Of a stretch of DNA of 22,500 nt, positions 1 through 9,897 are shown piece after piece; position 1 is the stretch's first letter; the number at the start of each line of letters is the position of its first letter. The notes under the pieces were generated by a model. It had not been told where the DNA came from, did not search any database, and was given only the letters and a program-made list of their open reading frames with translations. The translations under genes were made by a program, and so were the position numbers. This DNA is from Chromera velia (lineage: Eukaryota; Sar; Chromeraceae), in the NCBI GenBank assembly GCA_018398765.1, contig JAHBMJ010000664.1, positions 79,970-102,469 of the forward strand. The letters are read 5' to 3'.

Positions 1-376
1 GGGGGGGGGGGGGGAGCCCACTCTTTGAGGTGCTGCTCAGGAACATGAGACTCCCGCAGTATAGCAGAAACTTTATGGCAGCGCCAAGGCGGTGGGGGGG
101 CTTTCATGGGTGAGGATACAGATGGATGGATTGATGGAGAAGAAGACAGACTGCTTCATCGGCCATTTTCCGTGTGTACTTGCTTTGGTGTTTTTCCGGG
201 AATAAGCAAATCCCGTCCAAGGGTCGTCTTCCAAGGGTCGAGGCAGGCTTCTGTTCCTGTAGTCGTGTCTGTTCAAAAAAGATCTCTCTGCATTGTTTGT
301 TTGCGTCTGTCTGTCAATTGTTTGATTCTTCGGTTCCTACTTCCTTCCACTTGCTTATTGTATTTTGTGCATGCAG
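1..376. other. Upstream stretch with no supported exon (intron or missing 5' part of the SLC44 gene)
   Basis: The window opens with 14 consecutive G. The stretch then becomes T/C/G-rich, like the introns further on, and ends in an acceptor (TGTGCATGCAG at 366-376). The next exon enters in phase 1, so a preceding exon must exist. I could not find a segment here with a matching donor that resembles the N-terminal part of the SLC44 family. The N-terminal exons probably lie upstream of the window. The GTGAGG near 110 could be a donor, but the sequence before it gives no recognisable SLC44 residues. Confidence 0.4.
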
Positions 377-910
377 GGGTGATGGTCGTGACAATGCTTG
401 TAGTCACGATCTCTGTCTTGGCCGGTGGGTTCTTTTATTAATATATTGCGGTGCGGTGCGATAAGCTTTACACTTACTTATCTTGACAGTCTGCCGATCG
501 AGTAGACCTCCCTCAGTCAGCCTGACTTCTCTGCTTCTCTCTCTCTCTCTCTCTCTCTCTCTCCCCCCGCAGTTTTTCTGTGTCTGTTTTTGTTGCAAAT
601 AGACCTTATGTGAGTTTGTGTATCTGTCGGTGATTTTTTTTTTCTGTCCGTCATGCTTTCCTGCTTTCCACCTCGTGCCTCTTTCCTCTACCTTTCTCCT
701 TTCTGTGTTCGTACTCTCACGTATTCCTTCTCTGGCGGTGCTACTGACTGCTCGATCCTCGTCGGCCCTGCAACAGAAGATCGGGCAAGCAGGTGGAAGG
801 GAAAAAAGACAGGCAGACAGGCACAGTCTGCTCGTGATTTTCCTCCGTGGATCCTCGCAGTGTGTTTTTATTCATGCACAGAATCTCTTGTTCGTATGTC
901 TTTGGGCGGG

Positions 911-945
<35 letters not shown>

Positions 946-3123
946 GCCTGGGAGGCTACGCTCTCTACCATTACCTGTACCCAGACGCCGAGTACCAGAT
1001 GTCTTGGATCACTGAGGTCTGTCCGTCTAGCTGTCTGCATGTCTGCATGCCAGTTGAAGAGAACATGTCATCCGTCTGAATGTCCGTTTTAGCCTCCGTA
1101 CCTGCTTGCCTGCCCTCCGTTGTGGTCGTCTTGCCTTCGTTTTTTCCGTTGATGATTCCATCAAAAAGCTCCCAAATCCACACGCTCCCTCCCTTTTCCT
1201 CTTGTTCAGGACCACATGACGTACGCGCTGGTAATCGCCATTGTCTGCCTGACGCTTGCTGGGCTTCTTGCCCTCTTCTCCATCTGCTTCTGCCGGTGAG
1301 AGGGGGGGCGACAGGGAAAGAAGACGGAAAGGGGCGAGCCCAGTTAATTAAGGCTGCCTTTTTGGGTCCCTTCGTGATTGTTGGGTCTGCAAATCAAGGG
1401 CTCTCTCTTGTCGCTGTTTCTTCTTGTTGTTTTTTGTGCAACGATGAAGAGCTCCCTCCTTCCTGAGCTTGTCGGCTTTTCCGTAGACATTCGGGCATTC
1501 AGATCTCTCTGTCGCTCGTTCCCGTTCTACACAATCGTTTCTGGACCCCTTGTATTGGTTTCTTTTCATCTTGACCTCATTCTCCCTCTATGTCCGTGTG
1601 CAGGTCCATCCGTATCGTGATCGGCGCAGTGGATGTGAGTCAACTATTTTCGACATGCATCCCTTTTTGCCCCTCTGAATGGTTGCCTTGTGATTCGATT
1701 CTTTTCTGTCCTACTTCCCCGCATCCAGCCCAACATTGCTGCTGAAGCTGAAATGAGGGGACAGCACTCTTTCCTTCTTCTGTTAATTTGTCCTGAAGAA
1801 GCCCACAGAGTTGGGGGTGCAGTAACGGCCATCACGCAAGGGTGCATGCCTGTGCTTAATGACATGTCGGCCTGCCTGCCTGCCTGCCTGCCTGCCTGTG
1901 TTGGTGGTATGTGCATGCATGCAGGCAGCGTCTGACTGCATCTTCGACATGCCGAAACTTCTCTTAAACCCGATCGTCAATTGCACAGTACAGGTCGGTC
2001 GGTCGGTTGGTCGGTCAAAGAGGGCTGGCTTGCAGGGCACTGAGCAGCATCATGTGAGGTACTCTCTCTGGTTTTGCGGATCTTCTCAGGGCAGTTAAGT
2101 TTTCATCTGCACTTCATTTTCTGCTTTTCTATCTCTTGTCCCCTCTCTGCCCCGAAACCCCGTTCTCTGTCTTCACTTCCAGGTGACCTTTTGGTCACGC
2201 CAGCAATCGATCGATCGATCATGCAAGTGAATGAATTCCTGTATGATTGATTTCGTGGATCTGCTTCGCTCTGCAGCACATAGAGGGGGCGCAGTGCGAA
2301 AAGTACCTGTGTGTGTCTACGTGTTTGCGAATGTGAGAGTGCAGATAGCGTGGTACAGTTTCTGTGTCTTCGGAATTCTTCACCTACTCTCTCTGGGCGA
2401 AGTGACGAGTAACAATAAGGGAACAATCGGTGGGGGGGGGGGGTTGGTCATTTGAGTCATTTGGAATTCTTCTTGCTCTGGGTTGAGTTGAACTGCACCT
2501 GCGTCTTTCGTAAGTGTTTTTCCCAATCTGATCACCTTCTGTCGCAGTTGGAGTGTCTTCTCTCGGACTCTCTCCCCATCATTCGATCCACCCACCGCCC
2601 TTCTTGAAACCTTTCGATCCTGCGATGCATTGACAAACCATTCGCATCGGTCCACATGTCAACAGAAATCTTCCTTGCTCTCTTTGTCTGATCTCATTTT
2701 CCTTTTTCCGACTTCCGGGCTGTGAGTGAATGGAGGAGTTCGTGGAGCCCTGCTGCTCTTCCTGCTTGCCTGCCTGCCTACTCGCAGGTCTAGGAGACAA
2801 CGGAACAGGATCACTTCCTGTCTACGGGCTCCACAGGTGAGTGAGGGGGGGGCAGAGTCCTTTCGATAACCAAAAGGGGCGTCTTTTAGCCTTCCTTCAC
2901 TTTCTTTTTTCTGTCTATCTATCTGTCTATCTATCTATCTGTCTATCTATCTATCTATCTATCTATATGTCTGTCTGTCTGACCGACCATATGATCGCTG
3001 CACTGATGCAGAGACTTTGTGGTCGACGACACACTGTGGGCAAAGCTGGGGATCTGCTTTTTCGGTTCGTCCGTCAGTGAGTCTCTGTCTCCCCCGCTGC
3101 GCCACCTGAAGGATCTTCTTGTC

Positions 3124-3170
<47 letters not shown>

Positions 3171-6100
3171 TTTTTTTCTCTTCTCTTCTCGGCAGAAGTT
3201 GTGTTTCTTTCTTTCTTTCTTTGTCCAGAGCTGCCAGCTACTTCTGTGCATTAGGGCACTCAAAGAAAGAAGTCTACTGTCTGTCGGTGTGATAGACAGA
3301 CAGACGGATAGGCACAGGCAGAAAGCGAAACCTCATGGAAGATGGGAGATAGGAGAAAGAGACATGTCTTGAGAGAGAGGGAGAAAAAAAAAAGTCCCCT
3401 CCTTCCTCCAGGGGCGCCTGCCTGCTTGCCTGTGTATTCTTCCGGAGGAATTCGGACGTATTCCTTTTGTGTCTCTTTGTGATACTGGTCTCTCCTTTCT
3501 CTTCTTCCTCTCTCTCTCTCTCTCCTGTCCAAAGTGCAGGCATGCTCTGTTTTTTTTTTTTTCTGTATGAAAGTAAATGCAATCTCCTGTCCAAACTGAC
3601 TGCAGGCATGCTCTGGTTTGCCGAGTGGGTCGGGGCCCTGGGACAGTTCGTGACGGCCTACGCGGTGTGCGACTGGTATTTCACTCCGGTGAGTGAGTGA
3701 GTGAATTGTTCATTCATTCATTCAGAGGCAAATGGGAGGGTCTGTGCAGCATGTGCAAAGGGAATGCACAAGGATGAGTTGTGTGTTTTATTTCTTCTGT
3801 TCATCCCTCCCCTGGGTTGATGGCGAGAACGACAGAGCAGGTCTCTTTTTTTCTTTCTGTTTCCTTGACTGCTGGAGAATCCCCATTTGCCCGCGTCTCC
3901 GTTTTTCTTTTTTTTTTCTTTTTCGCGTGCACGGACGTATTCCCACCCCGTCACAATGGTTGGTTGCAGCCCGACAGCAGCGGTGACAGAGATGTGGGAT
4001 GTCCTGTCTGGGAAGGCTTCGGGGTGGGAATGTTCTACCACACAGGTCTGTCGGTTTGTCCGTCTGCATGTGCATGGGTCTGTCTGCTCATTTGGGGTGT
4101 GCATGAGTAAACACCGTTTGGGGATTTTGAACAGGGTTGGATTGAATATAGGAAGGGTGGAGAGAATTCTATTCTATGTTGGAAGGATTTGCGCTTCCCT
4201 GGTTACACACACATCTGAGTGAAGAGGGAGGGGAACCCTCGATTGAAGTAATATTGATTGATAGGTGAGGATGAGGTACAGAAATGGTGGGTGGGGGTGG
4301 GAGAGTGGAGAGGGCACTGAATGTGTCACTCGATCCCTTGATTGATTGGTTGTATGGGCAAGTAGAACCGCGAGAGAGAAAATAAGTGGGTGGGTGGTGA
4401 GGGGGTGAAAAGGAGTGAGAGAGAGGGAGAGTGGGTCTGTCGATAAGCCAGTGAGTGAGTGAGTGGGTCTGTCGGTGAGTGAACGGATGCATGCAGGAAC
4501 TCTTGCCATCGGTGCCTTCCTCCTTGCCGTCTGCCGTTTCATCAAGGCAGTGCTTGAGTACCTGAAACGGCAAACGCAGCAATCAAGTGAGTCGATCAGT
4601 TAGTTGGACACTCAGGGAGGGCGTGCGATTCCCTTTTTCTTCGGTCGGTCTTTTGGTCTCTCTGCCTACATCTCTGTCTGTCCTTTTCTCTGTTCGTTCT
4701 ACCAAGAGTTTTGACTTACGTGTGGAAACAGTGTTCCGAAAGAGAGCTAACGAGTTGTCCAAACGCCCCTCTCTCCTCGAAGCCTTTCTCACGCGCAGGC
4801 ATACTGCCGGAAGGCTGCCTCCTTTCTTCAGATTTCAGCCCAAAAGAGAACGAAGAAGAGAGAGACAGAGAGGGTGATTATCAAGGGATCACGCGTAACT
4901 TTATGATTTGCTTCTCATTTCCCTCCAAGGAAGTTCTCTGGTATATGTTTTGCCGTTCTGTTTGCCTCTTTCGTCTCACGTACTCAGGCCGAGCGCAAGC
5001 ATGCTCTTCACACCAATACCGTCGAGCCCTTTTTTCATTTCTTACAAGACTCCTCGTTTGTTGTGTTCACTTCTCCTCTGGATACAGACAGCTGCCGAAA
5101 CGACAAAAAGATGCATGTATGCTTTCGGCTATCTCTCCTTCCTTCCTTCCTTCCTTCAGCAATAATCCAATCGATTGAGTGAGTGCAGCACCGGACAATC
5201 CCGTCGTGCAGACCTTCATCTGTGTGGCAGAGTGCTTGGTGTCTTGTTGTGAGGTAGGGAGAGGCGTTTTTTCCTTCTCTGAGTCTGCTTCCTTTTTTTG
5301 CTCCGCTTTCCGCCGGTCTTGCCTCTGTTTTTTTTTTTCACCCCTGCTCCTCTGACCCGGCTCTCTTTCTTTTTTGGTTCTTGCTTTCGCTGTGCGTCTC
5401 CTCTCCTCCTCTCTCTGTGTGAACTCACACAAACAGATGTGCGTATGTGTGTGTCTGTGCTTCCACGAGTGCATGCAGTGTCTGATTCGGTACTTGAACA
5501 GCTTCGTGTGGATCGAGGTGGCATTGAACAGCAACGGGTGGGGGGGGACGGTTTGGAACCATTTATGTTCAGTGTGTTCCATGCATTTTTTTCTTCACAA
5601 CAGAGACCGTAAAAACATTCGGCGTATACTTCCGCTTAGTTCTTCTTCTCTTGCTGGCGTTGGCAGAGAAGTGGTCAGAATCAATTCGAGATGGGAGAGG
5701 GAGAGATAGAGAAGAAATGAAAGCAAATTACAGAGGAAGAGAGAGCATTCCATCCATCCCTTTTCCTTCTTTCCTTCCTTCCTTCCTGTGTTTAATGACC
5801 TGCGCTCCTGCTTGTCATCCTTTCTCCCTTTCTCCCTTTGTTTCATGTGCGTCCACACAGGTACTGCGCCTCTGCTTCCGCCGCTTTTGGCCGTCTCGCC
5901 TCAGCAGCCCCTACCTTCGCTTTGTTAGAAGGGTGGGTGAGTTGGTTGCACTCTTCCATATTTTTATGCGGGACGGGAGGTCGTGCGCGGAGTTGTGCTG
6001 CTGTGCTTCGCTTGGGAGAGGGAGGGGGAGAGAGAGAGAGAGAGAGAGCACCTGCATGGGAGGGTCACAAACAAGAATGTCCAAATAAACCGAAGAGAAG

Positions 6101-7877
6101 GGAATAAAAGCACAACGAGAGAGAAGTTGGGGCGAAGAGGAAGATCTCACAAGTGAAACGCACCGATAATTTCTCTCGTACTATTCCCTTTCATCTTCGC
6201 TCCTCTCTGATACTTCTGCCTGTCTGTCCTCGTCTTCTGCTTCACTGCCAATCTCCCAAATAGTTTTGCTGCCCTACGTGTTTCACTTTGTTTGTCTCAG
6301 TCACTCACTGTCTTTTCTTTCTGGGTTGGAATGTCGGAATGAATGCAGCGCTGGGAGAATTTTCTCCTTCGTTGGAGAGCTCGGGATCTCTGCCGGTCTT
6401 GCCTTCCTCTGCTACTTCCTCATGGAGAACACGACAGTGTTCACCGATCAGGACTCTGCCTTGTCAGTCAGTGGGTGCCCTGCCCGGGCCTCTCTGTTGC
6501 TCCCTCCCTCCCTCTCTCTTGTGTGTTCCTTCCATCCCCCTGAACCCTCCCCCTTTGCGGCCCTTTCGACTGAAGTCTCAACAGACAGACACAGACAGGC
6601 ATCGATCAGAAGGGATTTTTCGTTCTTTATGGATGGCCACTTTCTTCATTCAGCCCTTTTCTTTTCTTTGATTTCTCCCCCCTCTCCACCATGTGAGTGA
6701 GAGACAATTTTGATGCATACAATCCCAGCCACTGATTGATGCCCTGGCTGGACCGTCACGCCAACACACAATGCATGCAGCTACGTGGAGAATAAGGCAT
6801 GCATTTTCTTTCATACATCATGCATACAGAATTCTGTATGAAAGAAAAAACACTGCATGCAGCTACGTGGAGAATAAGGCATGCATTTTCTTTCATACAT
6901 CATGCATACAGAATTCTGTATGAAAGAAAACACAATGCATGCAGCTACGTGGAGAATAAGGAACTCGGGCTGATCTTCGTCTTCCTCATCTCCCTCGCGT
7001 GTGCGATGCTGGTGATGCACATGTTCGACGAGGCACTTCGTGAGTTTTTTTGTTTTTTGGATTGGATGAAGCGGCTTTTCTCTCTCTGTGCTGCTACTTT
7101 CTTTCCAGAGTGAATGGTACCGATTCAAAGTTCTGTGCTGCTTTTATTGTTCTTTCCCTTCTAGCTCTCTCTACCTTTTCCTGCATTGCTTCACTCTCTC
7201 TCCATACCTCCGCGTCACTTTTCCTTCTCTCTCCCCTTGTCGCAGTGAAGATGTGGGGCTTGGGCGTATGCAGGCAGGCGAAGCGAGGCTCTGCATCAGT
7301 TCCCCTCTTTTCTTTTCTGCATGTTTGTTTGATTCGGTTGCGGGCGCATATCTCCCTCTGTCGCTTTTCTGTGTTCTTGTTTGTTTTTTTTTTTTCGTTT
7401 CTTCCTGCTTGCAGATGGTGTCGTCTACTGCTTTCTGGAAGAGGCTGCGACTACAGGACGGACGGTCTGTCAGATCGTTTTTTTGACCTCTGCTCTGTCG
7501 TTTGCTTTTCTTCGTTCTGCTCGCTCCTCTGTTCCGTTTCTTCGCTTCTTTGTCGTTTTCTTGTTTGCTCCATCATTCTGTCTCTTTTTGTGGATTTACT
7601 TTGACTTCTTTTTGTCCCCTGTTGCCTTCATCTGTTCCCTTGCTTTGTATGATTCTGTTGGGTACTATGAGGCCTCCTCTGTGTGGTGCCTGTGGCTTCG
7701 AGCATGCGACTCTCTCTGTATGACTCATCGGACTGTGTGTGCTTTCCTTCCTGTCCCCCTCTGCCTGGGTAACTTGACTGACTGCAGCAATGCACTCCCC
7801 CTTCGCTCCAAGACCTTTTGAGCTCAACGGAGTACGAGGCCAAGCAGGTCGAGATGGAGGACAAGGGAATGGTCTGA
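377..7877 (+). CDS. SLC44 / choline transporter-like (CTL) multi-pass membrane protein, 5'-partial, 18 exons
   Basis: Exons: 377-424, 946-1016, 1210-1295, 1604-1634, 1925-1993, 2345-2408, 2788-2836, 3012-3076, 3606-3688, 3970-4045, 4497-4586, 5189-5253, 5479-5537, 5861-5932, 6349-6462, 6945-7039, 7415-7464, 7788-7877 (TGA 7875-7877). All phases match, giving about 424 residues in one open frame. Family marks in order: a membrane segment reading RSIRIVIGAVD then AASDCIFDMPKLLLNP (CTL: RIxIAxxxEASxAV..MPxLLxxP); IAWYSFCVFGILHLLSLG; MLWFAEWVGALGQF then AYAVCDWYFTP (CTL: FxxAxxxxVxAGAVAxWYF); GTLAIGAFLLAVCRFIKAVL then EYLKR; CLIRYLNSFVWIEVALNSNG; VGELGISAGLAFLCYFL; LGLIFVFLISLACAMLV; HGVVYCFLEEAATTGR (CTL: LFLCFLED). 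SLC44 proteins sit in plasma and organelle membranes and are linked to choline or ethanolamine transport; substrate here is inferred. The usual length is 600-700 residues, so about 200 N-terminal residues are missing. The least certain junction is the donor after 6462 (GTCAGT), chosen because it alone keeps phase with a reasonable donor. Confidence 0.88.
535..562. repeat. (TC)n microsatellite
   Basis: An uninterrupted CT/TC dinucleotide tract followed by a C-run, inside the intron between exons 377-424 and 946-1016 of the SLC44 gene. Its reverse complement explains the Arg/Glu-rich spurious ORF on the opposite strand. Confidence 0.9.
913..942. repeat. (TG)n microsatellite forming the 3' end of an intron
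   Basis: About 15 TG units run directly into the acceptor TAG at 943-945. Exon 946-1016 of the SLC44 gene begins right after it, so the repeat stands where the polypyrimidine tract would be. Confidence 0.9.
1862..1900. repeat. (TGCC)n tetranucleotide repeat
   Basis: Seven or so tandem TGCC units in the SLC44 intron upstream of exon 1925-1993, followed by GTGCATGCATGCAG, which ends in the acceptor. Confidence 0.85.
2911..2981. repeat. (TCTA/TCTG)n tetranucleotide repeat
   Basis: Compound microsatellite of TCTA and TCTG units inside the SLC44 intron 2837-3011. It contributes to the pyrimidine-rich 3' half of that intron. Confidence 0.9.
3126..3178. repeat. T10-G33-T9 homopolymer block
   Basis: Ten T, then 33 consecutive G (3136-3168), then nine T plus a C-containing T-rich tail, in the SLC44 intron 3077-3605. 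Such a G-run on the transcribed-sense strand can form G-quadruplexes in RNA and DNA. It is also a hard sequence to read accurately, so the exact count is uncertain. Confidence 0.85.
3521..3615 (+). repeat. Duplicated intron-acceptor/exon-start segment
   Basis: The string TCTCCTGTCCAAA, followed by (T)GCAGGCATGCTCTG, occurs at 3521-3549 and again at 3583-3615, the second copy carrying five extra bases (CTGAC). Each copy contains a usable acceptor CAG followed by GCATGCTCTG. The downstream copy (exon start 3606) gives the conserved SLC44 segment MLWFAEWVG. The upstream one (exon start 3540) is exactly 66 nt away, in the same phase and open, and would add 22 residues. Confidence 0.85.
6767..6961 (+). 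repeat. 82-bp tandem repeat (2.4 copies) carrying a splice acceptor, an exon start and a palindrome
   Basis: The unit contains CATGCAG, then CTACGTGGAGAATAAGG, then a hairpin region. Acceptor ends fall at 6780, 6862 and 6944, so the period is exactly 82. Each of the two full units has the perfect 18-bp palindrome CATACAGAATTCTGTATG (6823-6840, 6905-6922) and a 13-bp inverted repeat TTTTCTTTCATAC / GTATGAAAGAAAA (6804-6816 with 6836-6848 in the first unit). Only the last copy leads into a long open exon (6945-7039). Starting at copy 1 or 2 meets a TGA after about 20 codons. Confidence 0.92.
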
Positions 7878-9897
7878 ATCTGAAAGAAGGAAGGAACTAA
7901 AGGAAGGGGGGAGAGGGTGAGGGAGGACAGAGCAGGAAAGGAAAGAACGAAGGGGGCCGGGGAGGGACAGAAAATTCATTGGATTTTCGTGGCACAATCC
8001 GAGGGGCTCTCCCTCCCTGCCTCCCCCCCATGCTTCTGTCCCGTCTTTAGTTCGCTCTCCTGCTTTGTTGAGTTCGACTGCCCGCCTTACTTTCCTCGAA
8101 CCATGCTTCCTTCTGCCGGTGTATCTTGCTTCCTCCGCAACCACATGCAGATCAGAATTCGGTCAGTGCTTAGCAGCATCATTCTTCAGCGAATACACAG
8201 GAAGAAAGCGTGGAGCTCAAAACCGAACAGTTTTCTTTCTCCCGTCTATTGTCTCTTCAAAGCAAGAGAAAAGAAAAGAAATGTATCGAATTCGATTAGT
8301 AAGTGCTAGTTCTTCTCACGTAACCCCCGAATCAAACAAGACGAGCAAGAGGGAAAGTCACGTCTCGTCTTCGACTTCAAAGTTGACACCAACCATTGCT
8401 TAATTCTCCTTTGCTTTCCTTTCTTTGAGGTACGTGTAGAGAGCTTGCCAGGCGATCCATCCCCATGAGTGGCTGCAGCGGAAAGAAAGCTTGTGGAAAG
8501 ATGGGTGGCCAGCCGTCTAGCCGATCAGTTGCGCGCATAGCATGCTGAAAAAGAAAAAAATACTGAAAGAACGCGAAAGGGGGTTCGTACGGCCTGCCTC
8601 TTCTGTCTGGCCAGTCACCTGATCATGCGGTAAGGGAAAAAGCCGTACGCAAGTGAGCATCTTCAGGCATGCGCTGCTCTCCCTTCTGTCCGGCTGCCTG
8701 TGTTTCTATTTTTCGTATCTATTTAAGAAGGCATTGATCGATGAGGGCCGAGTCGGCGTCGAACTTGGATCAATCATTTGTCATACCAGGCCGAGTGAAT
8801 ATGCATCTGATTGAATGTAAGCGGCACTGACTACGTTTTTACGTGTCATGAGCCTGTTGCTGTTGCTGAAACATGTGCAAACAAGAATAAAAAGAAACAA
8901 AAAACGGCGGCAAAGCTCTGCCAAAAGGGATTTTTTGTTATTGATGAAAACATTCTTACCCAGATTTGTAGCATTGTCAAATTTGATGTAATATTCGCAT
9001 CTCCAAGGATCGATCCGAAATGTCCAAGTCCAAATGAGTTAAAATGAGTCATATCTTACTATACTATACTCGCATCTGAGATGGGTGCATGAGTAAGTTT
9101 TGTGTAGTAAATTATAGTAATTTGCATTTGAGGTCCATTGAAATTATGTTTAAATATTACTTAATTTACTAAGTTCACTTATGTAGTTGTTACAATGTCA
9201 TTAAATACTAACATTAAATTTATGCTATTAAGGGCTAAGTAAGCAATAGATAATTTTTTTTGAATAAGACATAATAAAACGGCCCGCTACGGCCCGCGCA
9301 TGAACGTTCTATGAAGGTTTTTGAACATCGTTTTCCTTTAAAACTCTAGTCTCCAGGGAAGAACAAACTTCGAAACTTAAGTTCATTTGAGTCGTATACT
9401 TGAGTTTGCATTAGTTAGCATGAGTCTGCATTAGTCTGTATAACAATTGTTGAGTGATTACTTGCGCGGTCCCCCGGTTCCCCGTCTCTATGTTGCAAAA
9501 AGAAGAGCGTGTGGCAGACTTAATCATGAAAAAGCATCCCGGCATGCACCGCCTGTGACGCCTCAAAAGATCACAAGGGAGAAGAACTTTTGTCTGTGCC
9601 CCCCTTCCGGACTCGACAACGGGAGTACCCACCGCAACAACGTGAGCGTGCAGTGCGTGCCCATGTACTCTCGTATAGCTTCCATGCAATGTGTGCAGCT
9701 TGACAAGAGTATGATAAGAAAACGAACTGCTGCATGATGCATGTGCTATCTGTGCCATCATCCTTCAGGTCATCCTTCGTCACTCAACACCACCCAATTT
9801 CCTTCGCCCCTTTTTGATAGATCCGCATCTCAAGGTGCCTGCTTTGTTCTTGCACGGATGTGTACACGATGACAGTTTTTCCTCTTCGTGGTTGCAG
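7878..9897. other. Spacer between the SLC44 stop and the first supported LRR exon
   Basis: From 7878 to about 8400 the sequence is probably SLC44 3' UTR or flank: purine-rich, then mixed, with no AATAAA close to the stop (the nearest AATAAA I see is at 8886-8891). From about 8800 to 9450 base composition drops to AT-rich with no coding signal. A duplicated CGGCCCGC sits near 9283-9300. A possible extra LRR-gene exon is 9769-9834 (acceptor TCCTTCAG, weak donor GTGCCT): its phase fits exon 9898-9997, but the protein is not recognisable. I see no RNA gene here. Confidence 0.45.

Noticed and set aside
1-14. Initial run of G as a biological element
   Set aside because: It sits exactly at the window edge, so it may be a cut piece of a longer G-run or an assembly edge; nothing more can be said.
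1729-1755. Possible SLC44 exon reading PNIAAEAEM after a CATCCAG acceptor
   Set aside because: The flanking exons 1604-1634 and 1925-1993 join in phase and align to the family without a gap, so an extra exon is not needed and no good donor follows.
1862-1900. TGCC and other tetramer repeats as a CRISPR array
   Set aside because: These are contiguous 4-bp microsatellites with no unique spacers, in a eukaryotic intron.
2183-2230. Possible SLC44 exon reading VTFWSRQQ
   Set aside because: It meets a stop soon after. Exon 2345-2408 supplies the conserved membrane segment in the correct phase.
5067-5582. 171-residue - strand ORF rich in Lys/Glu/Arg
   Set aside because: It spans SLC44 exons and T/C-rich introns on the other strand; its composition is that of a reversed pyrimidine tract and it has no domain.
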